NCBI RefSeq assembly: GCF_023277745.1
Contig: NZ_CP086322.1
Location: 124,001 to 188,000, forward strand
Source: Streptomyces halobius
GTDB taxonomy: Bacteria > Actinomycetota > Actinomycetes > Streptomycetales > Streptomycetaceae
DNA length: 64,000 bases
Reading direction: 5' to 3'
The first letter of the stretch is position 1. Every line of letters starts with the position of its first letter. Positions 52,342-63,764 of this stretch are shown in pieces. The translations under genes were made by a program, and so were the position numbers. The notes below the pieces were generated by a model. The model had not been told where the DNA came from. It did not search any database and was given only the letters and a program-made list of their open reading frames with translations.

Positions 52342-53898
52342 TCAGGCGAAACGGCTCGCGTCCTGGTCTTGCAGGATCTGGCAGACGTCGCGGAACGCCA
52401 CGTCCACCTGGGCGATCTCCTCGTCCGAGAGGTAGATCGACGGCTCGAAGCGCAGAGTCTCGTCGCTGCTCGCCGTGGAGAAGATGCGCACTCGGTGCTT
52501 GCGCAGCAGGTGCCCGCCGATGATGTACGACAGCGCCTCGTGCTCGGTCGCCTCACGGATCTCCGGCGATGCCGACCCCGACTGCTTGTGGATCTCGAAC
52601 CCGAGCATCAAGCCCTTGCCGCGGACGTCTTTGACGACGTCCGGGTAGTCGGCCTTGATCGCTTCCATCATCGCCCGGGCCTTCGCACCACGCTCGGCGG
52701 CCAGCTGGTAGGCCTTGCCGTCCTCGGCCTCCAGCATCTGCACGACCTTCACGGCCACCAGGCTGGAAAAGCCGTCCCGGCCGAAGGTGGAGGTGTGCAT
52801 CATCTCGAATTCCTTCTGGTACCGATGCTCGTTGATCAGCACCACGCCGAGCTTCGCGATGCCGCCGCCCAGAGCCTTGGCAAGGACGATGTAGTCGGGC
52901 CTCAGACCGATCTGCGTACCCGCCAGAAACGTGCCCGAACGCCCCATCCCGCACTGGATCTCGTCGGCGACCAGCGGCACCCCGATCGTGTCGCACGCCT
53001 CGCGCAGCGCACGGGCCAGCCGGGCCGACAGCGGGACGATACCGCGCTCACCCATGATCGGCTCGACGACGAACGCCGTGAACACCGGGAAATCACGCTC
53101 CGCCACCTCCACGACACCGTCGCGGACCACCACGTCCCACAGCGTGGCGCGTTCCTCCTCGACGACCTTCGCGATCAACTCGGGGCGGTCACGCGGGATG
53201 AACCGGGTCTGCGCGGCAAGCGCCTTGAACGGAGCACGGAACGCCTCGTTGTAGGTGAGCTGGACGCTGCCGATGAGCTTGCCGTGGAAACCGCCCTCCA
53301 ACGCCAGCAACAGCGGCGGGCGCTGCCCGGTGACGGCGTTGCGCCGTGTCACCTCGGCCACCAGGTCCTCGAAGCCGCCGCCGTGCGCGAACGCCGCGGC
53401 GGCCTCGGAGAGCGCGGCGCCCCGGGCCACCGCCCGGCGCGCCTGCTCGACGTGCCCGGCGATCTCGTCCCTCAGGCCGGCGATGCGCATACCGCGCTCA
53501 AGTTCGGCGTGCTTGACGGCGATCTCGACCGCCTCCGCGCCCGTGTTGCCGAAATGAGCGAAGAACCTGTCCTCGGTCTCCAGCTCACGCCGGACCACCG
53601 TGTTCAGCTCGGCGGCGAGGTTGAGTGCGAACGTATAGCCGGCGAGCTGGGTGTGCACGGGAGTCTGCTGATCCAGCAGCCACTTGGCGTGCGCGACGAT
53701 CTGCGGGTGGTGGTGCCCGAACATCAGCGAACCGAACCCGCCGGCAGCATCGAAGACGCCGACCTCGGTGCCGTCCTCGGCGACGTGGTACAGCGTGTTG
53801 CCCTCGGCGCGCACATACCGCACCGCCAGGCCGAACTCGTTCAGCGTTTCGATCATGAACGAGTCCGCGAACTCGGGCGAACCAATGGAGGAGCGCAT
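52342..53898 (-). CDS. Class III PLP-dependent aminotransferase
   Basis: A 518-residue aminotransferase. ATG 53898 is preceded by CGGAG and starts [14 protein letters not shown]; an in-frame upstream extension has no support. Class III landmarks: the PLP-binding Asp in [15 protein letters not shown], and the Schiff-base Lys341 in [14 protein letters not shown]. It is longer than the usual 430-460 residues because of an inserted helical segment after HAELERGM (about residues 155-210). Members with similar size occur in polyketide and lipopeptide clusters, where they aminate carbonyl groups, but I cannot assign the substrate. It could install a second nitrogen in the product or make an amino building block. 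It is divergent from the exporter genes and probably co-transcribed with the P450. Confidence 0.88.
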   Translation of the reverse strand: MRSSIGSPEFADSFMIETLNEFGLAVRYVRAEGNTLYHVAEDGTEVGVFDAAGGFGSLMFGHHHPQIVAHAKWLLDQQTPVHTQLAGYTFALNLAAELNTVVRRELETEDRFFAHFGNTGAEAVEIAVKHAELERGMRIAGLRDEIAGHVEQARRAVARGAALSEAAAAFAHGGGFEDLVAEVTRRNAVTGQRPPLLLALEGGFHGKLIGSVQLTYNEAFRAPFKALAAQTRFIPRDRPELIAKVVEEERATLWDVVVRDGVVEVAERDFPVFTAFVVEPIMGERGIVPLSARLARALREACDTIGVPLVADEIQCGMGRSGTFLAGTQIGLRPDYIVLAKALGGGIAKLGVVLINEHRYQKEFEMMHTSTFGRDGFSSLVAVKVVQMLEAEDGKAYQLAAERGAKARAMMEAIKADYPDVVKDVRGKGLMLGFEIHKQSGSASPEIREATEHEALSYIIGGHLLRKHRVRIFSTASSDETLRFEPSIYLSDEEIAQVDVAFRDVCQILQDQDASRFA

Positions 53899-54270
53899 CG
53901 TTTTCTCCGATTGACAGGTCGAAAAACTGCGTCCGGCAGGTTTTCCGTCACTTCCGGACATGAAGGTCCGCCCGGCACCATGTCGCCGAGTTGCCCTGGC
54001 TACAGCCCTATCACCGACGATGTCCACCCCTCTGTCCGCTTGGCAGGTTCAGGGCACATCCCCGGCGCGTGTGGCAGTTTCCGGACAACACCGGACCGTC
54101 ACCGCGCCAGGTCACTAAAGTCGCACTGCCACGGCGTGGACGCCGCCGGGCCGGTAGCCGTGGTGACCCGGAGCGCATCCGCCGTGCATGGCCGACGGCC
54201 ACATGAACGCGCCGGCAGTCCCACCGTCCGGCGCACAGGGATGCGGACGGGAGACGGAAGTGAGCCAGCT
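53899..54270. promoter_or_regulatory. Divergent intergenic region between aminotransferase and ABC exporter
   Basis: 372 bp between two divergent starts (53898 minus, 54271 plus), so promoters for both directions should lie here. No reliable promoter elements or operator palindrome could be picked by eye. Confidence 0.5.
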
Positions 54271-55244
<974 letters not shown>

Positions 55245-55248
<4 letters not shown>

Positions 55249-56318
55249 CCACCATCGGCACCGAGCCCACCCGCAACTGCCTTCAACCAGGGTGCACCGG
55301 CACGGTGATCGCCGGCAGCTGCCAAACGTGCACAAACCCAGCCCCACCAACGCCCCAGCAAACCCCCAGCCCACACGACCAAACCAGCCCACACGACCAG
55401 ACCGGCCGGCAGGACCAGACCGGCGGGCAGGACCAGACCGGCGGGCAGGACCAGACCGGCGGGCAGGACCAGACCGGCGGGCAGGACCAGACCGGCGGGC
55501 AGGACGAGGCGTCAGCGGTGACACACCTGGACACCCAGCTCAACGCCGGCCACAGACCGCCGCGGCCGTCCGCATGGTCGGCGTCGGTCACCTTCGGCTG
55601 GCGCGCCATGCTCAAGATCAAGCACCTGCCGGAGCAGATGTTCGACGTCACCGTCTTCCCGATCATCATGGTGCTGATGTTCACCTACCTGTTCGGCGGG
55701 GCACTGGCCGGATCGGTGACCGACTACCTGCAATACCTGCTGCCCGGCATCATGGTCACCAGCGTCATCATGATCACGATGTACACCGGCGCAGGCATCA
55801 ACACCGACACCCACAAAGGCATCTTCGACCGGTTCCGCACCCTCGCCATCTGGCGCCCCTCACCACTGCTCGGGGCACTGTTCGGCGACGTACTGCGATA
55901 CCTCACAGCGGCAACGGTAATCCTGCTCCTCGGACTCGCCCTCGGCTTCCGACCACAAGGCGGAGCCGGCGGCGTGATACCGGCAATCGCACTACTGGTC
56001 GGATTCGCATTCGCACTCTCCTGGCTGTGGACCATGATCGGACTGCTGATGCGGTCGGAGAAATCGGTGATGGCCCTCAGCATCAACGTACTGTTCCCAC
56101 TGACATTCCTGTCCAACGTATTCGTCGAGACGCACACCATGCCCGGATGGCTCCAGACAGCCACCGACCTCAACCCCATCACCCACCTGGTCACCGCAAC
56201 ACGCAGCCTGATGCACGGCACCCCGAACGGCACCGAAATCACCTGGGTCCTCATCTCAGGAGCAACCCTCACCACCGTGTTCGGCACACTGACCATGCGC
56301 ATCTACAACCGGAAATAA
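55245..56318 (+). CDS. ABC-2 type permease (DrrB-like) with N-terminal four-Cys motif and hexapeptide repeat
   Basis: A 357-residue membrane protein. From about residue 100 it is a normal DrrB-type permease, with about six hydrophobic segments (for example [19 protein letters not shown] and [11 protein letters not shown]) and the conserved [20 protein letters not shown]. The first 90-odd residues are unusual: Cys12, Cys17, Cys26 and Cys29 form a zinc-ribbon-like pattern similar to the N-terminus of actinobacterial PknG-type proteins, followed by six DQTGGQ-type repeats (residues 51-86). ATG 55245 overlaps the ATPase stop (ATGA), which supports translation from here. GTG 55518 (VTHLDTQL) would give the conventional short form. 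Which start is used, or both, needs experiment. Confidence 0.9.
55395..55502 (+). repeat. Six tandem 18-bp repeats in the permease gene
   Basis: Six consecutive 18-bp units beginning GACCAGACCGG run in frame and encode DQTGGQ; the first differs by one base (DQTGRQ). A degenerate unit precedes them ([11 protein letters not shown]). The perfect identity suggests recent expansion by slippage, and copy number may vary between strains. Confidence 0.95.
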
Positions 56319-56436
56319 CCACCCCAGCACGGCACACACCAAGACCCGGCACCCACCACCGCCCACCAAGACCAGAACACAGCACACACAGCCACCTGAA
56401 CCGCCCCCAGTTCCGTAGCGGCCGGATTGCCTGTTT
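56319..56436. other. Short non-coding stretch after the exporter
   Basis: No gene. It probably contains the exporter terminator and the left end of the IS3-family remnant, but neither could be delimited. Confidence 0.35.
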
Positions 56437-56731
56437 TCAGGCGGCGTTCGAGGTCGCCTGGGATCGGCAGTGCTGGGCTTCGAATTCCTCGGGTGGGAGT
56501 AGTCGAGGGCACAGTGCAGGCACTCGGTGTTGACCAGCCGACCCACTGCACGACGGCACGTTCGACCTGGTCAACGTCCCACCACGGGCCTTGGCACTCG
56601 ATCAGTTCGGCCTTCAAAGAGCGGTTCAGGACCTCCGCCATCGCGTTGACGTAACCGTCGGCGACGAAGCCAACGGACGCGGCCGCACCGGCCTCAAGCA
56701 GCCGCCCGCCATAACGGACCGACAGGTATTG
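56437..56731 (-). pseudogene. IS3-family transposase OrfB, C-terminal remnant (interrupted by IS30)
   Basis: The minus strand encodes QYLSVRYGGRLLEAG and AELIECQGPWWDVDQVERAV, which match the C-terminal catalytic region of IS3-family OrfB. The match then jumps frame twice, to NTECLHCALDYSHP and then EEFEAQHCRS ending at 56437, so the gene is decayed. It joins exactly in frame to the remnant at 60739-61321 if the IS30 element and one copy of its 3-bp duplication are removed. The usual Asp/Asn positions in VADGYVNAMAEV are altered from the common DSYDNALAES. Confidence 0.85.
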
Positions 56732-56759
56732 GGCGGATTCAACTGGTCGTCGCAACACC
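56732..56759 (+). repeat. IS30 left terminal inverted repeat
   Basis: It begins GGCGGATTCAACTGG and matches the reverse complement of 60711-60738 at 27 of 28 positions. It is preceded by the TTG target duplication. Confidence 0.93.
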
Positions 56760-56777
56760 TTGATCGTGGAGGTGTTG

Positions 56778-57657
56778 ATGGGCAGGCCAGCGGGCTGGAT
56801 GAAGGAGCTGACCGGCAGGTCACCGATGAAGTCGCTGGGCAAGCCGTCGCTGCGACGCGACGTGGAGCGGTTGTTCTGGCGTGAGGTCCGCAAAGGGCTC
56901 ACCAGTGAGGAGGCCGCGATCGCGGTCGGCGCGTCGCAGGCGGCTGGCGGTCGGTGGTTCCGGGAGCGTGGCGGCATGCCGACGTTCCTGCGTGTCCCGG
57001 TCACGGGCCGATACTTGTCGTTTGAAGAGCGGGAAGAGATCGCCCTGTTGAAGGCTCAGGATGCTGGTGTGAGAGAGATCGCCCGCCGGGTCGGCCGCCA
57101 TCCCTCGACCATCTCCCGGGAGTTGCGCCGCAACGCGGCCACCCGTGGTGGCAAGCTCGACTACCGGGCGTCGGTTGCCCAGTGGAAGGCGGAGCTGATG
57201 GCCAGGCGCCCCAAGTCGGCCAAGCTCGTCGAGAACGACCGGCTGCGCGACTATGTCCAGGACCGACTGTCCGGAGAGGTCAGGGCACCGGATGGAACGA
57301 CGGTGACGGGGCCGCATACGCGGGCGTGGAAGGGGCGGAACAAGCCGCGACGCCAGGATCGCCGGTGGGCGACGTCCTGGAGCCCGGAGCAGATCGCCCA
57401 CCGGCTCGAGTTCGACTTCCCTGAGGACGAGACGATGCGGATCTCGCATGAGGCGATCTACCAGGCGCTCTATGTCCAAGGCCGCGGTGCGCTCAAGCGT
57501 GAGCTGGTCGCCTGCCTGCGTACCGGGCGGGCATTGCGGGTGCCGCGCGCACGCTCGCGGCGACGGCCTGGCGGGCACGTCACCCCGGACGTCGTGATCA
57601 GCGAGCGGCCGGCCGAAGCGGAGGACCGTCAGGTGCCCGGCCACTGGGAGGGTGACC
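56778..57657 (+). CDS. IS30-family transposase, 5' exon (before the group II intron)
   Basis: Residues 1-293 and the first base of codon 294 of a DDE transposase; the rest is at 60214-60731. ATG 56778 has GGAGG five bases upstream. An N-terminal helix-turn-helix region (YLSFEEREEIALLKAQ, then REIARRVGRHPSTISREL) matches the IS30 DNA-binding domain. The exon stops in VPGHWEGD, whose Asp293 is the first residue of the DDE catalytic triad; the intron enters one base after its codon. Unspliced, the frame runs on to a stop at 57713. Splicing would rejoin a continuous 465-residue protein with no frame damage, so this is an interrupted but potentially functional gene. Confidence 0.92.
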
Positions 57658-58336
57658 GTGCGACACGATGCCGCACGAATTTGAGTGGACTGACCGATTG
57701 GAGAGGCGGTTGATGAAACCGTAGGTGCAGTCACGGGTCCGTGTCTGTATGACCCGTCCCCGCCCTTGACGTGCGATGCCGGCAACGGCGTGGTGCGAAG
57801 CTCAGGGGAAAGCCCAAGGACTTCCGTTCCATCCGGGAGTTACCGGCAAGGGGAAGACCGGACGGGTGAAGCAAATGAACTCCCGATGATGCCTCGTGAT
57901 CCCAAGCCCCGCCGATGGAATGCGTGAGTGGGGTGCATGGCTAGCCGTTGAGAAGCGGCAGGCGCTGGCCGGTAGAGGTCACTCCGGCCAGGTGGACACC
58001 GCCGCCTCGGGGTAAAGGGAGCACCCACCCCGGTCGTATCTCATTCGTGTGGAACGTGGAAACCCCGTTGCGGTCCGGGCCTCTTTGGCTCGGTCAGCCG
58101 ACCGCGAGGAAGGCTCAACTCCCCAGCGGGAACAGGACGGCCCAACAAGCCAACGCCGGAAGCCGAAAGGAAACGGGAAAGCGGTGCATCATGACCGGCC
58201 TCTCCGCCGGACGCCTCGCATAACCGTCCGGATACGGGCGCACTGCCCGGACCCGAAAGGGTGCTGACGTGGGCCGGGTGAGCCTGTGCAGAATCACTGG
58301 ATAAAGACGACGGAACCGAGGGGCAAGTTGGACACC

Positions 58337-60139
58337 ATGCAGATAGTGGACGGATCGGCCCCGGCCCTTCCGGCTGCCTCTGTGCCGGTGAACGGACCCG
58401 AGGGCGAAGACTTGGACTGGGCGTCGATTGACTGGCGGCGGGTCGAGGAAGACGTACGGCGTCTGCGGCAGAGGATCTTCACGGCATCGCAGGCAGGGGA
58501 CTTGAAGAAAGTCCGCAATTTGCAGAAGCTGATGCTCCGGTCTCGCTCGAACACACTCCTGAGTGTGCGACGGGTAACGGAGATCAACGCTGGACGCGCG
58601 ACGGCGGGAGTCGACGGAAAGGTCGTGTTGATGTCCCAGTCCAAGGCCGCATTGGCCCACTGGGTCCAGCACCGCGCCCGACCGTGGATTCCCAAACCCG
58701 TCAAAAGGGTGTTCATCCCCAAACCGGGAACCATGAAGAAGCGCGGACTCGGGATTCCCGTGATTGTCGACCGGTGCCTGCAAGCTGTGGCACTGGGAGC
58801 ATTGGAGCCCGAGTGGGAAGCGCGGTTCGAGCCGAAGTCGTATGGCTTTCGGCCCGGCCGCGGCTGTCACGACGCGATCGGGGCCATCTACTCCACGCTC
58901 AACGGGAAGAACCCGCAGCGGGCGTGGGTACTCGACGCGGACCTGACGGCGGCGTTCGATCGCATCGACCACGCCCGGCTCATGGCCGCACTCGGCACCT
59001 TCCCCGCCCGGGGATTGGTCCGGCAGTGGCTGAAGGCCGGGATCGTGGATCGCGGTCGGTTCGCCCCGACCGAGGAGGGAACTCCGCAGGGTGGGGTGAT
59101 CAGCCCATTGCTCTTCAACGTGGCCCTGCATGGAATGGAGGAAGCCGCAGGGGTCCGCTACTACACCACCGGCAGAGATGCCGGGAGTGCACAAAGCGGC
59201 AGCCCTGTGCTGGTGCGGTACGCAGATGATTTTGTCGCGATGTGCACAAGCCGTGAACAGGCTGAACAGGTCAAAGAGCGGCTGGCTGCCTGGCTGACGC
59301 CCAGGGGACTCGCCTTCCACGAGGACAAGACACGAATCGTCCATGCGGAGAGCGGGTTCGACTTCCTGGGATTCAACGTCCGCCGCTATCACGGCAAACT
59401 GCTAATCAAACCGAGCAAAGCGGCTCAGCGACGGATCCGGGAACGGCTCAGCACCGAAATGTTGGCCCTGCGAGGGGCAAACGCCGGTGCAATACTCAAG
59501 AAGATCAACCCGATCGTGCGGGGTTGGTCGGCCTACTACCGGACGGTGGTGTCCAGCGAGATCTTCACGGCGCTGGACAATCACATGTGGAAGCTCGCTT
59601 ACAAGTGGGCCAAACACAGCCACCCGAACAAGCCGAAGCACTGGATATCCGACAAGTACTTCGGCCGGTTCAACAGGACCAGGAAGGACCGATGGGTGTT
59701 CGGCGACCGCGACAGCGGCGCTTACCTCCTCAAGTTCTCCTGGACGAAGATAGTCCGGCACCAGCTGGTCAAGGGAAAGGCGTCCCCGGACGATCCCACC
59801 CTGGAATCCTATTGGGCTCAGCGGCGCCGCAAGGGCACCCCTCTACCAGTCGACGCCATGACCGTACGCCTACTACAGGCACAGCACGGCCGTTGCCCGA
59901 TCTGCGGAAGGCTCCTGCTGCACGCCGACCACTCGCCACAAAGCCCACGAGAATGGGAAGCGTGGCGGGTCGTCATCCGGAAGGCGATCTCCAAGCAATA
60001 CATCGCGTTTCCAGACGAGAGCACGCCGGACGGTCAACGAATCCGTCTCCTCCACACTCATTGTCAACGGCGGAATGGAGCCGCCGCAATGACAAGTCCA
60101 GCACCTTCTCCTGCCAGCCAGCCTTTGGGGCTTGCTTGA
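58337..60139 (+). CDS. ltrA: Group II intron reverse transcriptase/maturase
   Basis: A 600-residue intron-encoded protein that splices its host intron and copies it into new DNA sites. The RT domain has GIPVIVDRCLQ, YGFRPGRGCHDAI, TPQGGVISPLLFN and the catalytic YADD at 295-298. The maturase (X) domain includes INPIVRGWSAYYRTVV. The C-terminus has CPICGRLL, then HADHS and LLHTHC, a divergent HNH-type endonuclease zinc site. ATG 58337 is used; an in-frame GTG at 58286 with GGGTGAG close upstream is an alternative adding 17 residues. The stop overlaps the first bases of domain V. No frameshift or missing motif is seen, so the intron may still be mobile. Confidence 0.92.
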   Translation: MQIVDGSAPALPAASVPVNGPEGEDLDWASIDWRRVEEDVRRLRQRIFTASQAGDLKKVRNLQKLMLRSRSNTLLSVRRVTEINAGRATAGVDGKVVLMSQSKAALAHWVQHRARPWIPKPVKRVFIPKPGTMKKRGLGIPVIVDRCLQAVALGALEPEWEARFEPKSYGFRPGRGCHDAIGAIYSTLNGKNPQRAWVLDADLTAAFDRIDHARLMAALGTFPARGLVRQWLKAGIVDRGRFAPTEEGTPQGGVISPLLFNVALHGMEEAAGVRYYTTGRDAGSAQSGSPVLVRYADDFVAMCTSREQAEQVKERLAAWLTPRGLAFHEDKTRIVHAESGFDFLGFNVRRYHGKLLIKPSKAAQRRIRERLSTEMLALRGANAGAILKKINPIVRGWSAYYRTVVSSEIFTALDNHMWKLAYKWAKHSHPNKPKHWISDKYFGRFNRTRKDRWVFGDRDSGAYLLKFSWTKIVRHQLVKGKASPDDPTLESYWAQRRRKGTPLPVDAMTVRLLQAQHGRCPICGRLLLHADHSPQSPREWEAWRVVIRKAISKQYIAFPDESTPDGQRIRLLHTHCQRRNGAAAMTSPAPSPASQPLGLA

Positions 60140-60213
60140 GCCGTGTGCGGCGAATAGCTGCTTGCACGGTTCTGAGGGGGCGGGGACGCAGTAATGCGTC
60201 CCCGCTACCCGAC
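60138..60213 (+). ncRNA. Group II intron domains V and VI
   Basis: Domain V (60138-60176) starts GAGCCGTGTGCGG and closes with GCACGGTTCTGAG, the canonical catalytic hairpin. Domain VI follows as a long GC stem (CGGGGACGCA paired with TGCGTCCCCG). An unpaired A at 60207, seven bases before the 3' splice site, is the expected branch point. Confidence 0.9.
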
Positions 60214-61317
<1,104 letters not shown>

Positions 61318-61321
<4 letters not shown>

Positions 61322-61490
61322 CGCGTCGGCCTCGTGCGAGGCTGATCGAGCTCCTTCGCGAAAAACACCGACGCAGCCTTCAGGATCTCGTCCTCCCGCC
61401 GCAACCCGGCCATTCCCCGGCGAAGTTGGGTCAACTCCGTTCGCTCGGCGCTGGCCAGCACGTCAGGCCGACTGCCCTGGCCGGCCTCAG
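61318..61490 (-). pseudogene. IS3-family transposase OrfA, C-terminal remnant
   Basis: The minus strand reads AERTELTQLRRGMAGLRRED and then EILKAASVFFAKELDQPRT to a stop at 61318. This is the leucine-zipper end of IS3 OrfA, overlapping the OrfB start in the usual way for programmed frameshifting. The N-terminal helix-turn-helix part is missing; similarity fades near 61490. Confidence 0.8.
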
Positions 61491-61949
61491 CATGGCGTCG
61501 ATCACCTGCCCGGCCTCATCCCGGACAGTCGACCTCCTGAACAAAAACACACCGACGGCTTCGAGGACTCATCAGCCCACCCCAACCCACAACGCCCTTA
61601 CGGAAATTGCCCAAGCCCCCCCGCTCAGTGCTCGTGAGCCCCCGTCACACTCGCTGCGGCCGGCCCCGGCCTGGCGGGCGACCTCAACCGCGCAGAGCCC
61701 TATAAGGACACCGAGATCCCTCGCGACACAGACGACCGGACAGCCGGCGGTCCGAACCCCGCGGACCGCACGCTCACCGAGCCCGTCCCGGAGCTCACCG
61801 GGTACCACCGCGATGCCGGTGATCTCCCTCACCAGCACCCCAACCTGGCATCACGGCACCACCAACCTCAACACACCTCAACCCACCAGGACCACCACAC
61901 GCCACACACAGCAGACTGCCGCCAACCCACCCCGCGGTGCGCCCCCTGC
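61491..61949. other. Non-coding stretch between IS remnant and SDR
   Basis: About 460 bp with no recognisable gene. Base composition changes here to C- and A-rich on the plus strand, as in the following genes. It probably holds old junction DNA and the end of the SDR transcript. Confidence 0.4.
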
Positions 61950-62777
61950 TCAACCACCCGAGGAACCAGCAGCCGAGCGGATCTTCCCGTCCAGATACCG
62001 GCGGAGCAACGGACCCATCACACCACCCCAGCCGGCCAACAGCCGAGTAGAACCATCCAGATAAATCAACGGCCTCCCCCGGTCCAACCCACGCAGAACC
62101 CCCCGCGCGACAGTCCCCGGCGCCAGCGGACTGCTGGGATTGGGAATCGCATCAAGCTCCGCCGGCCGCTGCCGCTTCTCCTCGGCCAACTGCGGAGTAT
62201 CCACATCCGGAGGAAACACACCCGCCACCCGTATCCCATGCGGACACAGCTCATTACGCAACGCCTCGGTCAACCCTCGAACGGCGAACTTGGCCGGTCC
62301 ATAAGCCGTATACCCACACACCCCGACCAACGCAGCCGTCGAGGCAACCGTCACCACCGTGCCACGACCCCGACACACCATCCCCGGCACCACCGCACGC
62401 ACCGCCCACAGAGTGCCGAAATAATCCACCTCCATCATCGTACGGAACACATCATCGGGCATCTCAAGGAAATAACCCGGCCGAGCCTGCCCAGCCGAAG
62501 TCACCAACACCGCACAGGGACCCGCCTCAGCCTCCAACTCCCCCACCGCAACCGCCAACCCCACCGGATCACAAACATCCGCACTACGCGTAAACACCCT
62601 GGCCCCGGCCTCCCGCAACCCCTCCGCCGCCACAGACAACCGCCCCCCACCACGCGCCACCAACGAGACCACCGCACCCCGCACAGCCAACTCCCCAGCC
62701 AATGCCAAACCGATACCACTCGAACCCCCCGTCACAATCACATGCTCACCCGGCCGCAACCAATCCCGCTTCCCCAC
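61950..62777 (-). CDS. KDSR-like short-chain dehydrogenase/reductase with intact catalytic triad
   Basis: A 275-residue SDR related to the gene at 7029-7907: both share TGGSSGIGLA, YFGTLWAVRA-type and FPPDVDTP segments characteristic of 3-ketodihydrosphingosine reductases. Unlike that copy, this one keeps the full catalytic set: Ser146, Tyr159 and Lys163 (S-13x-Y-x-x-x-K, in YGPAK). The cofactor motif is at residues 16-23. GTG 62777 is used because it gives a normal N-terminus; an upstream GTG at 62819 would add a Trp-rich leader (CWSVFWWGWVL). It is a good candidate for the actual reductase of the amino ketone produced by the AOS. It lies beyond the IS island, next to a DUF3995 gene on the same strand. 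The codon style is unusually rich in TGG and GGG triplets. Confidence 0.87.
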   Translation of the reverse strand: MGKRDWLRPGEHVIVTGGSSGIGLALAGELAVRGAVVSLVARGGGRLSVAAEGLREAGARVFTRSADVCDPVGLAVAVGELEAEAGPCAVLVTSAGQARPGYFLEMPDDVFRTMMEVDYFGTLWAVRAVVPGMVCRGRGTVVTVASTAALVGVCGYTAYGPAKFAVRGLTEALRNELCPHGIRVAGVFPPDVDTPQLAEEKRQRPAELDAIPNPSSPLAPGTVARGVLRGLDRGRPLIYLDGSTRLLAGWGGVMGPLLRRYLDGKIRSAAGSSGG

Positions 62778-62861
62778 CAAAACCCACCCCCACCAAAAAA
62801 CACTCCAACACAAACCCACACCACCGCAACGAAAACCGCCGCAACAGCCCCCGACACCACC

Positions 62862-63296
62862 TCAATAACGCTTGCTCGCAGCCACCGCAACGATCCCGCC
62901 CAGCACACCAAGCACCACACACAACGGCGAATACAACACACTGTTCAACCGCCGAAACTCAACAACAGCACCCGAATTCAACAAATAACCACCCAACCCA
63001 CGACCAAGCAAAGCCACCGTCAGACCATACATACCCACCAACCGCAACCACCCCGGACCAACCCCCGGAATCGACTCATTCACCATCAAAGTCAACACCG
63101 CACCACCAACCAACGCCAAACCCACCACAATCGCACTCAACGCCGACGGCATCACCCCATCATCACCACCACCAATCGCCCTGGTAAACGCCACCTCATC
63201 CTTCAACGGCCACGGAGAAAAAGCCCACACAAAATGCAACACACCAACAACCGCAAGAACAACCGCCAACCCCACAGGCACCACAGTGCGGACCAT
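62862..63296 (-). CDS. DUF3995 family membrane protein
   Basis: A 144-residue protein with about four hydrophobic segments (VGLAVVLAVVGVLHFVWAF, IVVGLALVGGAVLTLMV, the MYGLTVALLG stretch, and LCVVLGVLGGIVAVAA). The motif HFVWAFSPWPLKDEVAFTRA is characteristic of DUF3995 as I know it. ATG 63296 has GAAGG eight bases upstream; a longer in-frame start at 63365 is possible. Function is unknown. It is upstream of, and probably co-transcribed with, the second SDR (84 bp gap). Confidence 0.78.
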   Translation of the reverse strand: MVRTVVPVGLAVVLAVVGVLHFVWAFSPWPLKDEVAFTRAIGGGDDGVMPSALSAIVVGLALVGGAVLTLMVNESIPGVGPGWLRLVGMYGLTVALLGRGLGGYLLNSGAVVEFRRLNSVLYSPLCVVLGVLGGIVAVAASKRY

Positions 63297-63563
63297 AACC
63301 AGCACCTTCAACTCGAACCAACACGACAACACCCCCAGTATGACAACACCACCCCCCACACCCACCGCCGGGTCCCGCCAACGCGCCGACTGATGGCGGT
63401 TGTTGAGGTGTCAGCCTCGATCCGCCGCGGTGAATCCTGCCCTTCGAATTCGGGAGGGTTCCTGGTGACTTTTCCGTCTGCGGGCAGGACGGGGTTCCGG
63501 GTGGCCGTCCGGTCGCGGCCTCTTTGAGGTTCTCCTGTCGTGGGCGGCAGTCGGACGCGGGTG
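63297..63563. other. Non-coding stretch
   Basis: No gene seen. It should contain the promoter for the DUF3995-SDR pair and a junction to the IS remnant on the right. Confidence 0.35.
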
Positions 63564-63745
63564 TCAGGTGCGCAGGCGGTGGCCGGTGACCTTCCACAGG
63601 TCGGTGAAGACGGCTGCCCAGCGCCGGCGTTCGGACAGGTGCAGGGATACGGCGCACGCCGGCGGCGATCCGGGCCGGAATCTGGATCAGGTGGCGGCAG
63701 ATGGTGCCGGTGCGGGCCCTGGCGTTCCGCTCCGCCCATGAAGCC
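63564..63745 (-). pseudogene. Transposase C-terminal remnant (IS1380-like)
   Basis: The minus strand encodes ARTGTICRHLIQIPARIAA and, after a frameshift near 63655, SLHLSERRRWAAVFTDLW to a stop at 63564. This pattern resembles the C-terminus of actinomycete DDE transposases of the IS1380 family. The N-terminal part is absent. The family call is moderate. Confidence 0.5.
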
Positions 63746-63764
63746 GCTGCTGTCTCCAACGAGC

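Larger units (their letters stand above)
57658..60213 (+). ncRNA. Group II intron (self-splicing ribozyme with encoded maturase)
   Basis: 2,556 bp. The 5' end is GTGCG, the consensus start; the 3' end is AC, the consensus A-pyrimidine end. Boundaries are fixed by the IS30 coding frame: removing exactly this interval restores GHWEGD-LIIGTD. Six bases before the splice site (GTGACC, 57652-57657, IBS1) are complementary to GGTCAC at 57977-57982, a good EBS1 candidate in domain I. Domains V and VI are recognisable at the 3' end, and the reverse transcriptase gene lies in the domain IV position. The short frames between 57840 and 58267 are structured intron RNA, not genes. Confidence 0.93.

Noticed and set aside
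55395..55502. Tandem repeat as a CRISPR array
   Set aside because: Units are contiguous without spacers, in frame within a gene, and encode DQTGGQ.
57883..57890. CTCCC as EBS2 pairing with GGGAG before the intron
   Set aside because: Only five bases pair and its place in domain I was not established by folding; too weak to annotate.
57840..58267. Short frames between the IS30 5' exon and the reverse transcriptase
   Set aside because: They lie in the structured RNA domains of the group II intron and have no protein-like features.
61426..62064. 212-codon plus-strand frame over the IS3 remnant and SDR 3' end
   Set aside because: Thr/Pro/Arg-rich frame antisense to the SDR, caused by C-rich composition.
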